DNA from: Crocodylus rhombifer
Taxonomy: Eukaryota > Chordata > Crocodylia > Crocodylidae
Length of the DNA: 64,000 nucleotides
NCBI GenBank assembly: GCA_038503035.1
Contig: JAVSML010001083.1
Span: 116,403 to 180,402, forward strand
Direction: 5' to 3'
Shown: piece after piece, positions 35,551-46,800 of the stretch
How the letters are laid out: every line of letters begins with the position of its first letter
How positions within the stretch are numbered: position 1 is the stretch's first letter
Position numbers and translations under genes: made by a program
Notes under the pieces: model-generated
What the model was told of the DNA's origin: nothing
The model's database searches: none
The model's input: only the letters and a program-made list of their open reading frames with translations

Positions 35551-36694
35551 ATCTAAAGAAATAGAAGCATCCACTCCCATCTGTCAGGCAGTGAACACAC
35601 CAGGGGAAAGCACAACACATCACACACCTAGGTGTGCAATATAATTCCATGGTAGGACACCTGTCAATCACCTTATGCCTCGAAACTCATGGGGGTCTAT
35701 TGCTGATGCATCTTAGAAACGATTTGCTTATTCCTAGAAACATCTCCAATCCTTCAACTTACAAAGCCACTGGCCTCAAAATCCTGCATCAGCAGCAGCA
35801 GCAGCATCCATCGATTAAGCATCCAAATAAGTTCCTTTAAAAGGCAACACATCATCTTTTGCCAGATCTTTTGCCAAGAGTCTCTATTGTAGACTAAAGG
35901 ACAAGAGATTGGAAAGAGCAGGAAGAAAAACTTAGCATTTTTAAGTTAGAAAGTACATCATAAGCAAGTCTCACCTGATCTGTTCTGGCTCTGGGGGATT
36001 GGCATATGACCGTCTGGCTCTCTCCTGGGGGAGGGGGGTCTCCGGGTTCCCCCCTCCCCCTTCCAGAGCCCTGTGTGAAGACTCAGTGCAGGAGAAGAGA
36101 AGGAACAGGTCTCTCCAGCCACTGAATAACTTGTTCGGCTCCCCGTTTTCCAGCCTGAAGCAAACACTCACACTGCAAGCTTTCCCCCGTGCAAGACACA
36201 GGTGAGTTCTGTACTTGTCTCCCCAGCCCGGAGGGAACTTCAAGCACCTTCCAAGAAATATCAAGACATCGTGGCTTTGTGGGTCTCTGAGGAGGACGAC
36301 AGAAGCGTAGGTGTGCGCCTGGCTTTTACTGCTCCCCGCTGATGCCACTCCAGGTTGCCTGCAGGCCAGGCTGCACCACTGCCATAATTGTTCAGTTGCT
36401 CTACTTGTCCTCACACATCTGTGTCTCCAGAAAGCGGTCACTTGCAGGCCACAAGTCAGTGTCCCTCCATGCACCACTGTTTTCAGGCACAAGCCAAGCT
36501 CCTGATGTCCTGTCTCGTAAGAGCCCTTCAGCTCCTGGTCATCTACTCCTACCACTGGGAAGCAGGTCTGGTGTTGTTCCCTTGTCTCTGTTCACGTCCT
36601 CTTTAGCTAGGGTCTTGCCTCTGTATAACACACACACTTGTATTAGAAAAAGCCTCATGTCCCCAGCTGTTCCCCATGCAAACTGACAAGCTCA

Positions 36695-36705
36695 CCTTAC
36701 CTTCC
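36695..36705 (-). other. Candidate splice donor below the CpG island
   Basis: On the minus strand the sequence reads AAG followed by GTAAGG, a near-consensus donor with the intron starting at 36700. It lies at the lower edge of the CpG island, in the position expected for the end of a non-coding first exon of MGAT1. A second donor, CAG followed by GTGAGA, has its intron starting at 35974 and could end a further or alternative exon. Neither is proven. Confidence 0.35.
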
Positions 36706-36779
36706 CATTGGTAACAGAAGATGAGTGCCACCTAGACCCGCTTCCCCTGGCCCTGCTCCCCTCCCTGCCACACGCACAC

Positions 36780-37950
36780 AGAAGCCCAAGCCTAGCTGGA
36801 AGTCATCTTTCTGCTCTCTATCCCCACCCGAGTCCCAGCTACTCTCTCACAGGCAGGGCCGAGCATCCCTGACAGAGTCACGCTTTCCACCCCGTATCGC
36901 CCCAATCCCACTGCTCCTATGCCACATGCACCCAGCCTCCCTCTCCCCCAAGTGGCCCATTCAACCCAGTGTCTCCCTCCACATCCACTCTTGTTCCTGC
37001 TGCCACGAGACCCCCCCAGCACTCCACTGCCAGATTCCCACCCCCCGAGCACCCTCCCCCCGGGCAAGCCTCCTTCCTTCCTCACCCCGGGGACCCCCAC
37101 CGCCAGGCCCCTCCCGGCCTCTGCCCGTCCCCGCTGCTCTTGCCTGCCTGCTGCGTCTGCCAGGAGCGGGAGGGGAGCCTTCCTCCTCGCCCCTGCCTGG
37201 GGGGGGAGGGGCATCTCCTCCCGTCTCGTCCCCTCCCGCCGGGGTCCCGAGGCAGCGGCGGCGCCCCCACCCCGACCCGACTCGCAACAGCCACCAGGTT
37301 CCAGCCACTTCCGCCTGCTGCCGCCGGAAGCGAACCCATAGCAACCGAACGTCCCACCCCACCAGGCCCCACCCCCGCTCCTCCTCTGGCTGCACTCGCG
37401 GTGGAGCGAACCATTCGGGACGCGGGGGGGGGGGGGGGGGAGCTGGAACCCTGCATGCAGAAAAAGCGCTAGTTTGACTTCCAGTTGATCTGCTGAGCCG
37501 CTGCCCTATTTCGTTGTGGCCTCTTTGCCCTAAAGCATTCCTCTCGCTTCGACCTCTGACAGGTATTCGATGCTCCCTCTCCTCCCCCCACCACTGCAAA
37601 TGGAAGGCTCTTCCGCCTCCCAGTGAGGAGCGGGGGTTGGACCGTCCAATTCTGTCCCTAATGGCGGGAGGGAGGTAAATTCACTTCACGTCTCCGACAG
37701 GAATGAAAGATTGTTTCTCCTCCCCGCGCTGTGGCGTTTCCCGCCCCTTTCACCACATCAGCGCAGGCAGGAGACGGAGGCTTTCATCATTTCTTCCCCA
37801 TCCCCCCCCCACTGGTGGGAATAGTCTGACCCTGGGGGCGGAGAGACGCGAGGGAGGAAAGCCCCGGCTCCACCCCCGCAGCGTTGGCCCCGCCCCCTTA
37901 TGCTAACCCCGCCCCCTTTCCAGGACCCCTGTTCATTCCCGACCTCCCTG
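36780..37950. promoter_or_regulatory. CpG island, likely promoter of MGAT1 (possibly bidirectional)
   Basis: This is the only long, strongly GC- and CpG-rich block in the window. An ETS-type CCGGAAGC site lies near 37323 and is followed by CCATAGCAAC, which resembles an RFX half-site. Two GC boxes (CCCCGCCCC) lie at about 37887-37916. There is no TATA box, as is usual for housekeeping promoters. MGAT1 lies on the minus strand about 22 kb away with its coding exon clearly spliced to an upstream exon, so this island is the natural promoter candidate. A plus-strand transcript starting here is possible, but I see no coding exon for it. Confidence 0.65.
37424..37440 (+). repeat. Run of 17 consecutive G within the CpG island
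   Basis: Seventeen G residues in a row follow GGGACGC in the presumed promoter. The tract can form G-quadruplex structures and is prone to length change and sequencing or assembly error. The neighbouring C-runs near 37802 and 38270 have the same caveat. Confidence 0.9.
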
Positions 37951-38606
37951 GTCTCGTCGTGCTCGCCGTGCTGGTCCTTGGTCTGTCTTCACCCCCTCCC
38001 CCTGCAGCCTTGCATGTGCTCATGGTTGTGCCTGCACACGTGCGTGCATGTGCATGGCTTCAGTGGGGCCAGGGCAGGTCCCTAAGCCAAATCCCGTGCT
38101 ACTGTCCACTGGACCCAAAGAGCATTGCCAGTCTCCAAACGCCTGTTGCCAGGTTGGCCAGATGGGTTTCTAGCTGCCCAGCCCTATGTGTCTGCCCATT
38201 CAGGTGCTTTGCTGTATTAGTATTGTTACTGTTATTGTTGTGAATGTTATCATATTGTTTTGGACACCCCCCCCCTCCCCCCCAGCGTTAAGGCCAGAAC
38301 ATGCACACGCATGCACCCCTTTCTCATGTTAAGACCAGAACGCAGGAGGCCTGACTCTTAGCCAGTGTTGTCAACTCTGCATATAATAAGTGGAATTGGG
38401 CCTGTTTTATATTTTGGTTTTTTAAAGTTGCCTTATTTTTTGGAGAATTGCAGCACCCCCACTCCCCTTGCAAATGGGTTGGGTTTGGTTTTAAAGGCAG
38501 CGTCGCTTTCTTTTCTTGCGCCCTCAGCTCTTCCGTGTGCTCTAACCATGACATCTCCTTCCTACAGCTAGAACCCGAGAATCCTCCCAGTGCCATTGCT
38601 CCTGCC
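37951..38606. other. Non-coding DNA beyond the CpG island
   Basis: Sequence beyond the island has C-runs near 38267-38282 and TG/CA-rich stretches. No gene was found. Confidence 0.4.
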
Positions 38607-38937
38607 CAGTGGTTCTCAACCATTTTTTGTACCATGACCCATTTGTAGAGATCAATGATCAGTCCCAACCCTGTGCCCCTCACTCCCGACTAGCTTCCCG
38701 CCAGGCCCCCAGGGTGCAGGGCAAGGGCTGAGTGTGTGGGGTGGCAGGGTGTGGGGCATGGGGGCCCCCAAGCAGCCCCTTGCAGGATGGAACTCTGCCA
38801 GCCTGCGAGGGAAAAGCCACCGTTTCCCATGGTTTCCCTCTTTTAAAGGAGAATCCATTCTTAAAGTTTGTTCGCAACCCTCTCATGTATTCTTGGGACC
38901 CAATTTTGTGTGATGACCCACAGGTTGAGAAATACTG
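38607..38937. mobile_element. hAT MITE
   Basis: It starts CAGTGGTTCTCAACCATTTT and ends CAGGTTGAGAAATACTG. The inner segment GCCCCTTGCAGGATGGAACT is the inverted relative of part of 32851-33577. I could not see a matching 8-bp flank, so the target duplication has decayed or one end is misplaced. Confidence 0.72.
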
Positions 38938-41900
38938 GTATAGCAATTATGGTTATTGTCTTGTAAGTGCTCTCGTATTGTAATATATGGTTTTGGTTAA
39001 TTGGAATTAAACGCAACCCCTGCCCAAAACTTCCCAGTGTTAAGACCAGAACCAGGAGACTTGATTCTCAGCTCTTCTACTTGCTCTAACCATTACAGCT
39101 CCTTCTGTTGTAGACCTAAGGACGGAACCCAGGAATCCTCTCTCCCAGTGCCATTTCACCTGCTTCCTTTGCTACCTTTCAGATGCATACAAGGAGCAAT
39201 TCCCTGCTAAGCAAGCCTGTCCATCCCAAAGTGATCCGCAAGTCCTTCTCCAAGTAATGCAAAGATCACATGCTAGAAAAAAAATCATTTGCTAAGCGCT
39301 TTCTCAGGCATGGACTTTGTTTTCTTCTAAACTGGAATGTAAATAAGATTATTCAGGCAAATACTAAAAGTCACAGTAGCGAGGGATCACGAGTTTCCAT
39401 GCACCTGCATATTTCTCCACGAGCCTCGGAGATTATTGTCCAGCCCTGGCAAAAAGCTGGTTCTAGGCTTCCAGGGCATTTTTAAAGAGCTAGACTGATC
39501 TGCAGCATGGACCCGGCCTCTAGCAGAGAATTTCATTTCTGTTCCTTTTAGCTCTGCATTTTTTCTGCATGTATCTCCATGCATGCGTGTTTGCTGCAGT
39601 GCATGTTTGCTGCATATACAGTATTTAACAAATTTGTGGCATCTGTTTGCTGAATGTGCATATTTTGTCTGAAGGATGTACAGTCCTGCTTGCTGCTTGC
39701 ATAGCACATGTGCTATGTCAAATGGCAGGGAGGCTGCAGACATAGTATGAGTTTATTATCCCTATACTCTATGCTAGTTGAATGCACTATTCTTGCCAAA
39801 CGCATACATGATCTGCTCACTGTATACATAAGGCCTTTCCCCGACAAATGGAGTACCTCTTATTTGCAGTATTACTATATATATTTACTATGAATAATGT
39901 CATTTGCAGACATTGTCCATGCTTGTTATTTTTTATGTGCTGCTTCGTCAAATGGCTCGTGTTATTTACCTGCAGAGTGCGTGTTTGCCGGATTGTGCAG
40001 CAATGGGGAGAGGCCCCTGGGCTGCCAGATGGATGACCCCATTGTAGACCATTACAAGAGTGATTCAGAACCCTCTGCAGCACACTCCAGGACAATCCAG
40101 AGAGCATAACACAGAAAGCAAATATAGGTCTTCTCTGGCTTGGGCATCCTGTCAGCTTAGATCTTTTCAATAAACCATTGCTTTGATCGTAGGTACTGGC
40201 TGCTTTGCAGCTTCAAGAGCTGGGAGCTGTGTCTGCAGGCTCCAAACCTCACTAATAGGAATCACGTTGGCTTCCTATTAAGCAGAAGCGGCAAGAAATT
40301 AAGGCAGTTCTTACCCACAGCTTAGTTCTCCGCTAGTGCTCAATAGGACCCACGCCTCCTTCAAACGGCAGAAGGAGCCATGCTCCTTTTGCCAGGAGAA
40401 AGCCATTCTCTTGCAGTTACATAATGGCTTTGTGTGCAAGGCTCTGATGTCTACATGCAATGGAAGGATGCCCAGCTCTCTGCCATGACTCATCCATGTG
40501 GGCCGTCATGCTTCCTCCAGAAAAACAAATACAGGGAAGTTGGCAGCTTATTAACCAGAATGCCAAAGGTTGGATCATGGTAGTACACACATACTCCCAT
40601 ATAAAAGACCTTTTCTTGGGTATAAAAAAGGGAAAAAATCCTGAACTGTAATGAACTTCTAATACTTAAGAACTCATTGTCTACCTAAGTCCAGATTTTG
40701 TAGAAAAGCTGCTTCTCGGTTACAAACCTAGCCTGTCACTGCTTAGGGCAATGACACCAGTCAGCTTTAAAAGGGGAACCAACATTAGGCTTATAAAGCA
40801 ACTTTAAATGTAACCATAACAGTGGTGAATCACTCTCACAGTACTTTCGATAGACCCAAAAGGCCTGTTCTCCAGATGGGATGAGCACCCACAGCTTCTA
40901 TTGACATCAGATGGAGTTGCAATTATTCAGCATGCTACAACCAGGACTTTCAATTCTCTCTTCTTGGATACCAGTGATTTCTAAAACTGTTGTCGGCTCC
41001 AGGGACTGAGCCTGGAAATTTCTGTTTGGGACCTGGCCAAATGCATAGAAGACTGAAATATCTATGCCTAATGATGCCAACAAGCATAAGGCTGTGAAGT
41101 CCCTTATTTATAAGGGGCAAATCTGCCCTGTCTTCTGCCTAGCTTCAGATTATGTAGCTAACTATCTCTTGCTGACAGACATTGCATAGATGGGGTTGAC
41201 TGGAGGGAAGTGAAGCAGCCCGACTTAGTTTTGTTCAGGGGAAGGAAAGGGCAGCTTAGAGGGCAGAAGCACCGGGGGGGCCTTGCTCTGAAGCAGTGTA
41301 AAGGTTGAATTCCAGTGAATACCAGAGCCAGGCAGTATTTGGAAATCCTATTGAAGGTTTTGCTGAAACAAACTCTCATAAGCAGCTACAAAGAGCTTTT
41401 AAGCTTAGAAGGGATCTTGGACCCTTTTCATCATGTGAACCTAAAAGTGAATGTGTTGATGTCTCCTCTTAGCGTCAGAACAGTTAAGCTAATGAAATCT
41501 CGCTAGAGATTCTTCATTCATTTGATGTACCTGCTTTAAATGAAATCTGCAATGTGTCACAATTTCTCAGCTACTGAAAATCTGTATATGGCTTTCAAGT
41601 ATGTTTGTCAGTTTATACCTGCTGAGAACCAGCCCCATGTAAGGCATAAGCTTCATCTCATGAATTGCTATTATTAATGAAAGATGAGACTTAAGGAACA
41701 CAGAAATGGCAATGTAAGGTAGATTGTAAAGAAGGCAGCTTGTTTCTGCACTATTTATGTATTATCTTACAGCAATTTAAGTAGATGAAATGTCACTTTA
41801 AACACTCCAAGAAAAAGCAAAAGCTCAAAAACCTTAACTCTGGCTCAGAAGACAGCTTTCAGCAAACATGTTACTTCTCTTTCTGAGTTCTGTAATCTTA

Positions 41901-42500
41901 CGATTGAAATACTGAGAACATTAGAGGTGGTGTAACTTTTATTTGCAAATACCATTAAGTGATTTTAGGTCACTACTTATTAATTATAGAGAAAATGGGG
42001 ATACCTGCAGGGATTGTATATGACTGCTTGATAATTTATGCGAAAAATGGCAAAAATTAGGGGTAAAGTTAGTTTCAGAGAATTTAACAGCTCCATTTAC
42101 CTCTTACATAATCTAGAGTGAGGATTCAGAACAGTTTTTTTTTTCTCCACAAAAAATCAAGAAGAGGCTCAAGTTTGAATGGAACCAGGAAAAATCCAGA
42201 AACTTAGGGAACTTTTTATCCACATTCAAATTAAATAGAGATGGAATACCATTTTGGGGTTTAGATCAATATTCAATACTGAGAGTAATATCTGAAAGAT
42301 TTTGTACCTGTGTGTGCGTGTGTGTTACCTTTGCTTGATGGGTACCAGCACTGGGAGATGATTTCCAGGCTCCCATCTCCTTCGTGTAAAGCCAGCTTCC
42401 TGTACGGGCAGAACCTTAAAGGCCACACATTATCTACCTGGCCTGCCTTGGCCTTCCTGTCTCTTAAGATTCATAACTGCAGAGATGGGTGACCCCTATT
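38938..42500. other. Intergenic AT-rich DNA
   Basis: There is no CR1 or hAT copy with clear ends and no recognisable exon. Near 39580-39720 there are loose repeats of TGTTTGCTGCAT and TTGCTGAATGTGCATA of unknown origin. Confidence 0.4.
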
Positions 42501-42543
42501 TTTCCCAGTTCCAGAGCAGGCGGTGGGGAGATTGCACAGTATC

Positions 42544-42790
42544 TGGACCATGGTCCCAGGCTGGCTGTGGCTGGTGGCTAGAAAAGGGCAAACAGCTGCA
42601 CCCAGGTCTATGGAGCCCCGCTATGGCTTGTTGTATGCAGCTGCACCCAGGTCCATGGAGCCCCGGTATGGCTTGTTGTATGTACGCACTTGCCACTGGC
42701 AATGAGCTGTGCTGGGGGTCTGTGGACCTCGGTGCAGCTGCTTGCAGCTTTGTGGCTGCCTGCCACAGCCAGCCTGGGACCATGTCCAGC
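42544..42790. repeat. Inverted repeat enclosing a 45-bp tandem duplication
   Basis: The arms GGACCATGGTCCCAGGCTGG (near 42545) and CCAGCCTGGGACCATGTCC (near 42770) are inverted. Between them a 45-bp unit is repeated head to tail at 42593-42637 and 42638-42682 with two differences. A further palindrome, sharing AATTACCCTG and ACCATTAAT-type words, follows at about 42806-42905. This resembles a MITE array but the family is unknown. Confidence 0.7.
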
Positions 42791-42905
42791 TTGGGATGGC
42801 CTGAAACCATGGATTAATTACCCTGGGAAGTCTGGGAAGCCATTAATCCATGCTTAATAATATCCAAATTAATGGTTTCCCCAGGCTTAATCAGGGTAAT
42901 TTAGC

Positions 42906-45348
42906 TGTGGTTTTGGGCCATCTGGAAAAATGTGTGAAGGGATGAGACTGCGGGGACCCCTAGATCAATCAGAGGTGGGGAGGGGATGGTTCAGCCAGTG
43001 AAAGTGGCAGCTGGCTCCAGGATCTGCCTGCAAAATTGGCTGGCCAGACACTCTTGCAGCAGCTAGGCAGCAGCCGTGAGCTACCATGGGGTGAAGCCAG
43101 CAAGCCTAATCAGAAAGGAGCTGTGAGCAGCTGGGGAGGTTACCTGGCTGGAAACAGAAAGGATCTGGGATATATAGGGCCAGGACTGAACCACAGTGGT
43201 TATTTTGACCCTGTTGGAGGGGAAAGAGCTCTGAAGCTGGGAGCCTGCAGAAATCTGCCAGGAGGTCTCTGGAGCTGATGGGGGTCCTGCAGGTATAGCA
43301 GGGATGTATGTGAACAGAGTGGGGTAGTTTGTGTTGCAGCTGTTCAGCTTATGATTTTTGTTTATAGCTTAAACCGGTGGACCAGGTGGGAGTCAAAAGA
43401 GGGGGTATGGAGGTCCCAGAGGGCCACGGAGGCATGAGCTTGCTGAAACTGGGTACAAGCTTCAGTTTTGCCAAGAGGGCAAGACTCAGGGCCAACGGCC
43501 CACCAGTAGAGAAAGCAACAGAGATAGACAGGGCCAAGGACCCAGTCCCTATAAGAGGCTAAGTTGGGGTCAAGGACCCACAGTTCATGATGGGCAGAGA
43601 AAGGGCTAGAGAGCCACAGCCCAGAGAGACAGCGTTTGGAGGCCAGAGGGACCATGAGTCTGTGAAGGGTGGAGGTACGAGCCCAAGAGGGTGAGACAAG
43701 GGTCGGAGCCTGAGAAGCCAGGCCTGGTGCGGTGGGTCAAGGCCAAAGGGACCAGCCAGAGAAGTGGGGTTGGAAGCTGAGAAGTCCAAGGACCCAACAA
43801 GGGAGTGGAGGTCTAAGGCAGCCTGGTGGCATGGGGCAAGGTGCTCACTTAAGTATGACTGGAAGCACCCTCAAGGCATGGGCATGGCTGTAGGGGAAGT
43901 TCGGAGCCTGTGATTAGCCCCTAAGGCACTTGATGTCCCAGGGGACATGTATGAGCCTGGTTGGTATATTATGTGTGAAGTCTGCAGTGAGTCCCAAATG
44001 ATCTGAGGAGATATGCGGGCAGGGGACCAGCATAAAGCTTGCTTTAGGGCCCTGGGACAGCCTCCCTTTCTAAATTTTATTAAGAGCATCAAGGCATGGC
44101 AGGTTAGAGCAGAGGCAACGCATAGTGTGGCGGTGCATCCCCTACCAAAATGCGCTGTCGACGCTGGTGGCAACACCTGCAGGTGGTTGCTGCTCGCCAA
44201 CCTTGCTGCCAACACTGCCGGCAGTGTCTGTGGGCAGTCTGTGATCCCTGCTGGCCACTGCTGATGCTGCTGGCAGTGTCTGCGGGTGGTTGCCAACCCC
44301 TGGTCAGCACTTGCCTCTCACCAACTCCACCACCGACAGTGCTGGCGGCATCTGTGGGAGCTCCCCTGCTTACCACTGCTGTGCTCCCACCACCACCATG
44401 CCCTGCAAGGTGCTGAGCTCACATGCCGTTCATGGGTAAGGGTAGATGGGGGTATCTAAAGCCACATCAGAAGAGGAGCAGAGAGTAACCATGAACAGGG
44501 TGCCATGGCTGCTGCTGGGGCACCTATCCTATTACATCATGTCACCATAACTTCATTGATACTTGATTCCAAGATAAATTAAAGCTAGATTTTGTGTGTA
44601 CAACGAGGATATACCCTGAAAGATGGAGGAGTTCAGGAAAACATTTTCAAAAATATATAGGCATACAAGATTGTTAGCAGTATTTACAATATCACCTATG
44701 CAATTTAAATGTGTACAGATCCCATTAACAGTCATACTAAATGACTATCTGAATTAGCTGCCAACCTGTCTTGAAAATCTACCTCCTAACCCCTGTAATC
44801 TACATCAGTGCTCTTCCACCTCCAGAACGGTGTTCACCCTCATTGTTTTGGAGCATCCGTGCATCCTTCACAAAGAAACTTCTTCCATAGCTCCTCACTA
44901 GAGACCCACACACAAATCCCCCTCTCAGGCGTACTCTGAGTCTACACTTAACAAGAGGACCCAAAGCTCCCCATTTAGATCATGGCCTCATTCTGCCAGA
45001 TGCTTCACAAACACAGGAAGAGACATTCCCTGCATCAAGCTGAGATCAGAGCCTCCCTGTACTGGGTGCTGCACAGAGACATATGAGACTGCCCATAAAG
45101 AGCACTGTACGCTGGCAAAGGATGAAAGGCACAGAAAGGGAGGTGGTGTGATTTACATGAAGTCATAAAGGAGGTCCATAGCTGTACTTCCTCTTCCTAG
45201 CCCCGACACTAACTCTTACTCAAATTGTCCTAGCTTGCTTGGATAGGGCTTCATTGGAGGGTGGAAAGATGGTAGTAAGAGCAGCTATGTTTGCTAAGCC
45301 TGCAGCTGAAGTGGATTGGAGGTAGAACTGCTTTCCCAGAGTATAGAC
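42906..45348. other. Intergenic DNA
   Basis: The part at 44090-44410 is rich in repeated CTGC/TGCTGGCGG-like words and gives chance open frames on both strands. No gene was recognised. Confidence 0.4.
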
Positions 45349-45652
45349 CAGGGAGTCTCAACTGGGGAGCCTTGAGAACCTTTCAAGGATGCCATGGGGT
45401 GTCGCCCGGTGTTAGGAATATTAGACGTGCAAATATGATTGCAAAATAAACCCAGAGATCTCCAATCCTGAATCCATAGTGTCATAACACTCTGACCCAT
45501 TATTGTCTTTCTGAATTCTTTGCAATTGAGAATTGCTCTATTATTTTTCAATAGTCAAAGAGTGAGTGAAAACTAAGTGCTAACATTTTCAGAGGGACAT
45601 CGCAAGTCTGTCAAGGGGTGCCTTGAGAGCAGAAAAAATTGGACAAGTCTGT
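45349..45652. mobile_element. hAT MITE, diverged copy
   Basis: It starts CAGGGAGTCTCAACTGGGGA, and its body matches the reverse complement of 35249-35550 throughout. The right terminus has decayed (AAAAAATTGGACAAGTCTG). Part of this end is duplicated in inverse orientation at about 46561-46640. Confidence 0.7.
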
Positions 45653-45697
45653 TAAACTAGTTTAAATCTGCCTGGAATGGTTCAAAAGTGGACCCCA
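45574..45697 (+). repeat. Left arm of a 0.8-kb-spaced inverted duplication
   Basis: About 124 bases, including AAGTGCTAACATTTTCAGAG and TTAAACTAGTTTAAATCTGC, recur inverted at 46517-46640 with roughly ten differences by eye. The arm covers the end of a hAT element plus about 45 bases beyond it. Confidence 0.8.
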
Positions 45698-46450
45698 CTT
45701 CTCTGGCTGGTCAAAAACCCTCATCACGTTTATAGGCTCAGCAGTGCTATGCTCGCTAGCACCATGGCCAAAAGGGACTTGGGGGTCATGATTGACCACA
45801 AGATGAACATGATCCATCGATGCGATGTTGCAGCTGGTAAAGCAAACAAAACTCTGGCTTGCATCCATAGATGCTTCTCAAGTAAAACTCAGGATGTCAT
45901 CCTCCCGCTGTACTTGGCCTTGGTGAGACTGCAGCTGGAGTACTGCATCAGTTCTGGGCTCCACAATTTAAAAAGGATGTGGAGAAGCTTGAGAGAGTCC
46001 CGAGGAGAGCCACGCCATGATTCCAGGGCAGGAGAACAGGCCTTATGATGAGAGGCTGAAAGGCATGGGACTCTTCAGCCTGGAAAAGTGCAGGCTCAGC
46101 AGTGACCTAGTGGCTGCCTATAAGTACATAAGGGATGTACATCAGGATCTGGAGGAATGCCTGTTCACCAGAGCGCCCTAAGGGCTGACAAGGTCCAATG
46201 GTCACAAACTCCTCCAAGATTGTTTTAAGCTGGACATAAGGAAAAACTTCTTTACTGTTTGAGCCCCCAAGGCCTGGAATAGACTCCCTCCCGAGGTGGT
46301 GCAAGCACTTACTCTGGACTCTTAAGAAACATTTGGATGCTTATGTTGCTGGGATCCTTTGACCCCAGCTGACTTCCTGCCCTTAGGGCAGGAGACTGAA
46401 CTCGAAGATCTCCCAAGGTCCCTTCCAGCCCTAATGTCTATGAAATCTAT
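45698..46450 (+). mobile_element. CR1 LINE 3' fragment with RT C-terminus
   Basis: Plus-strand translation includes KRDLGVMIDHKMNMIHRCDV and DVILPLYLALVRLQLEYCIS, the end of CR1 ORF2, followed by the 3' region ending in repeated ATCTATGAA near 46437-46452. The frame is broken after about 120 codons. Confidence 0.92.
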
Positions 46451-46516
46451 GAACTATTTAGTTGGTCTAATAAAAGATATCACACCTACTAAAGAACCTT
46501 GTCTGCCTTATTTTCC

Positions 46517-46640
46517 AGGTCCACTTTGGAACCATTCCAGGCAGATTTAAACTAGTTTAACAGACTTGTCCAATTTTTTTTGCACTCCACACACCCCTTG
46601 ACAGACTTGCGACGTCCCTCTGAAAATGTTAGCACTTATA
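46517..46640 (-). repeat. Right arm of the inverted duplication
   Basis: This is the inverted copy of 45574-45697. It abuts a copy of the TTAGTTGGTCTAATAAAAGA repeat family at about 46447-46500. Confidence 0.8.
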
Positions 46641-46800
46641 GTTTCGTAGTTTCTAGGGTTGGAAGGGACCTGAGTAGATCATCTAGTCCGACCCCCTGCC
46701 ATGGCAGGAAAGATTACTGTGGTCAAATGACCCCAGCAAGGTGTTCATCTAACCTCCTCTTAAAGACCCCCAGTGGGCAGTCGTCTGGGCATCTCCTATA
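46641..46800 (-). mobile_element. CR1 LINE 3' end
   Basis: The plus strand reads GTTTCTAGGGTTGGAAGGGA, then TCATCTAGTCCGACCCCCTG and GGTCAAATGACCCCAGC, the reverse complement of a crocodilian-type CR1 terminus. Confidence 0.92.

Larger units (their letters stand above)
14732..36694 (-). other. Presumed MGAT1 5'-UTR intron(s)
   Basis: This stretch runs from the acceptor of the coding exon to the CpG island and contains no convincing coding exon. It carries CR1, hAT and mariner-like insertions that are listed separately. The block at about 22080-22640 is richer in CpG than its surroundings and could hold an alternative 5' exon, but I see no firm donor. The intron interpretation rests on the splice acceptor and on known MGAT1 gene structure. 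Confidence 0.5.

Noticed and set aside
36725..37599. Long proline- or glycine-rich frames on both strands (up to 250 codons)
   Set aside because: They lie in the CpG island, where stop codons are rare because of GC content. All frames are open together and the products are low-complexity.
42593..42682. CRISPR-like direct repeats
   Set aside because: Only two adjacent head-to-tail units with no spacer, in a vertebrate nuclear genome.
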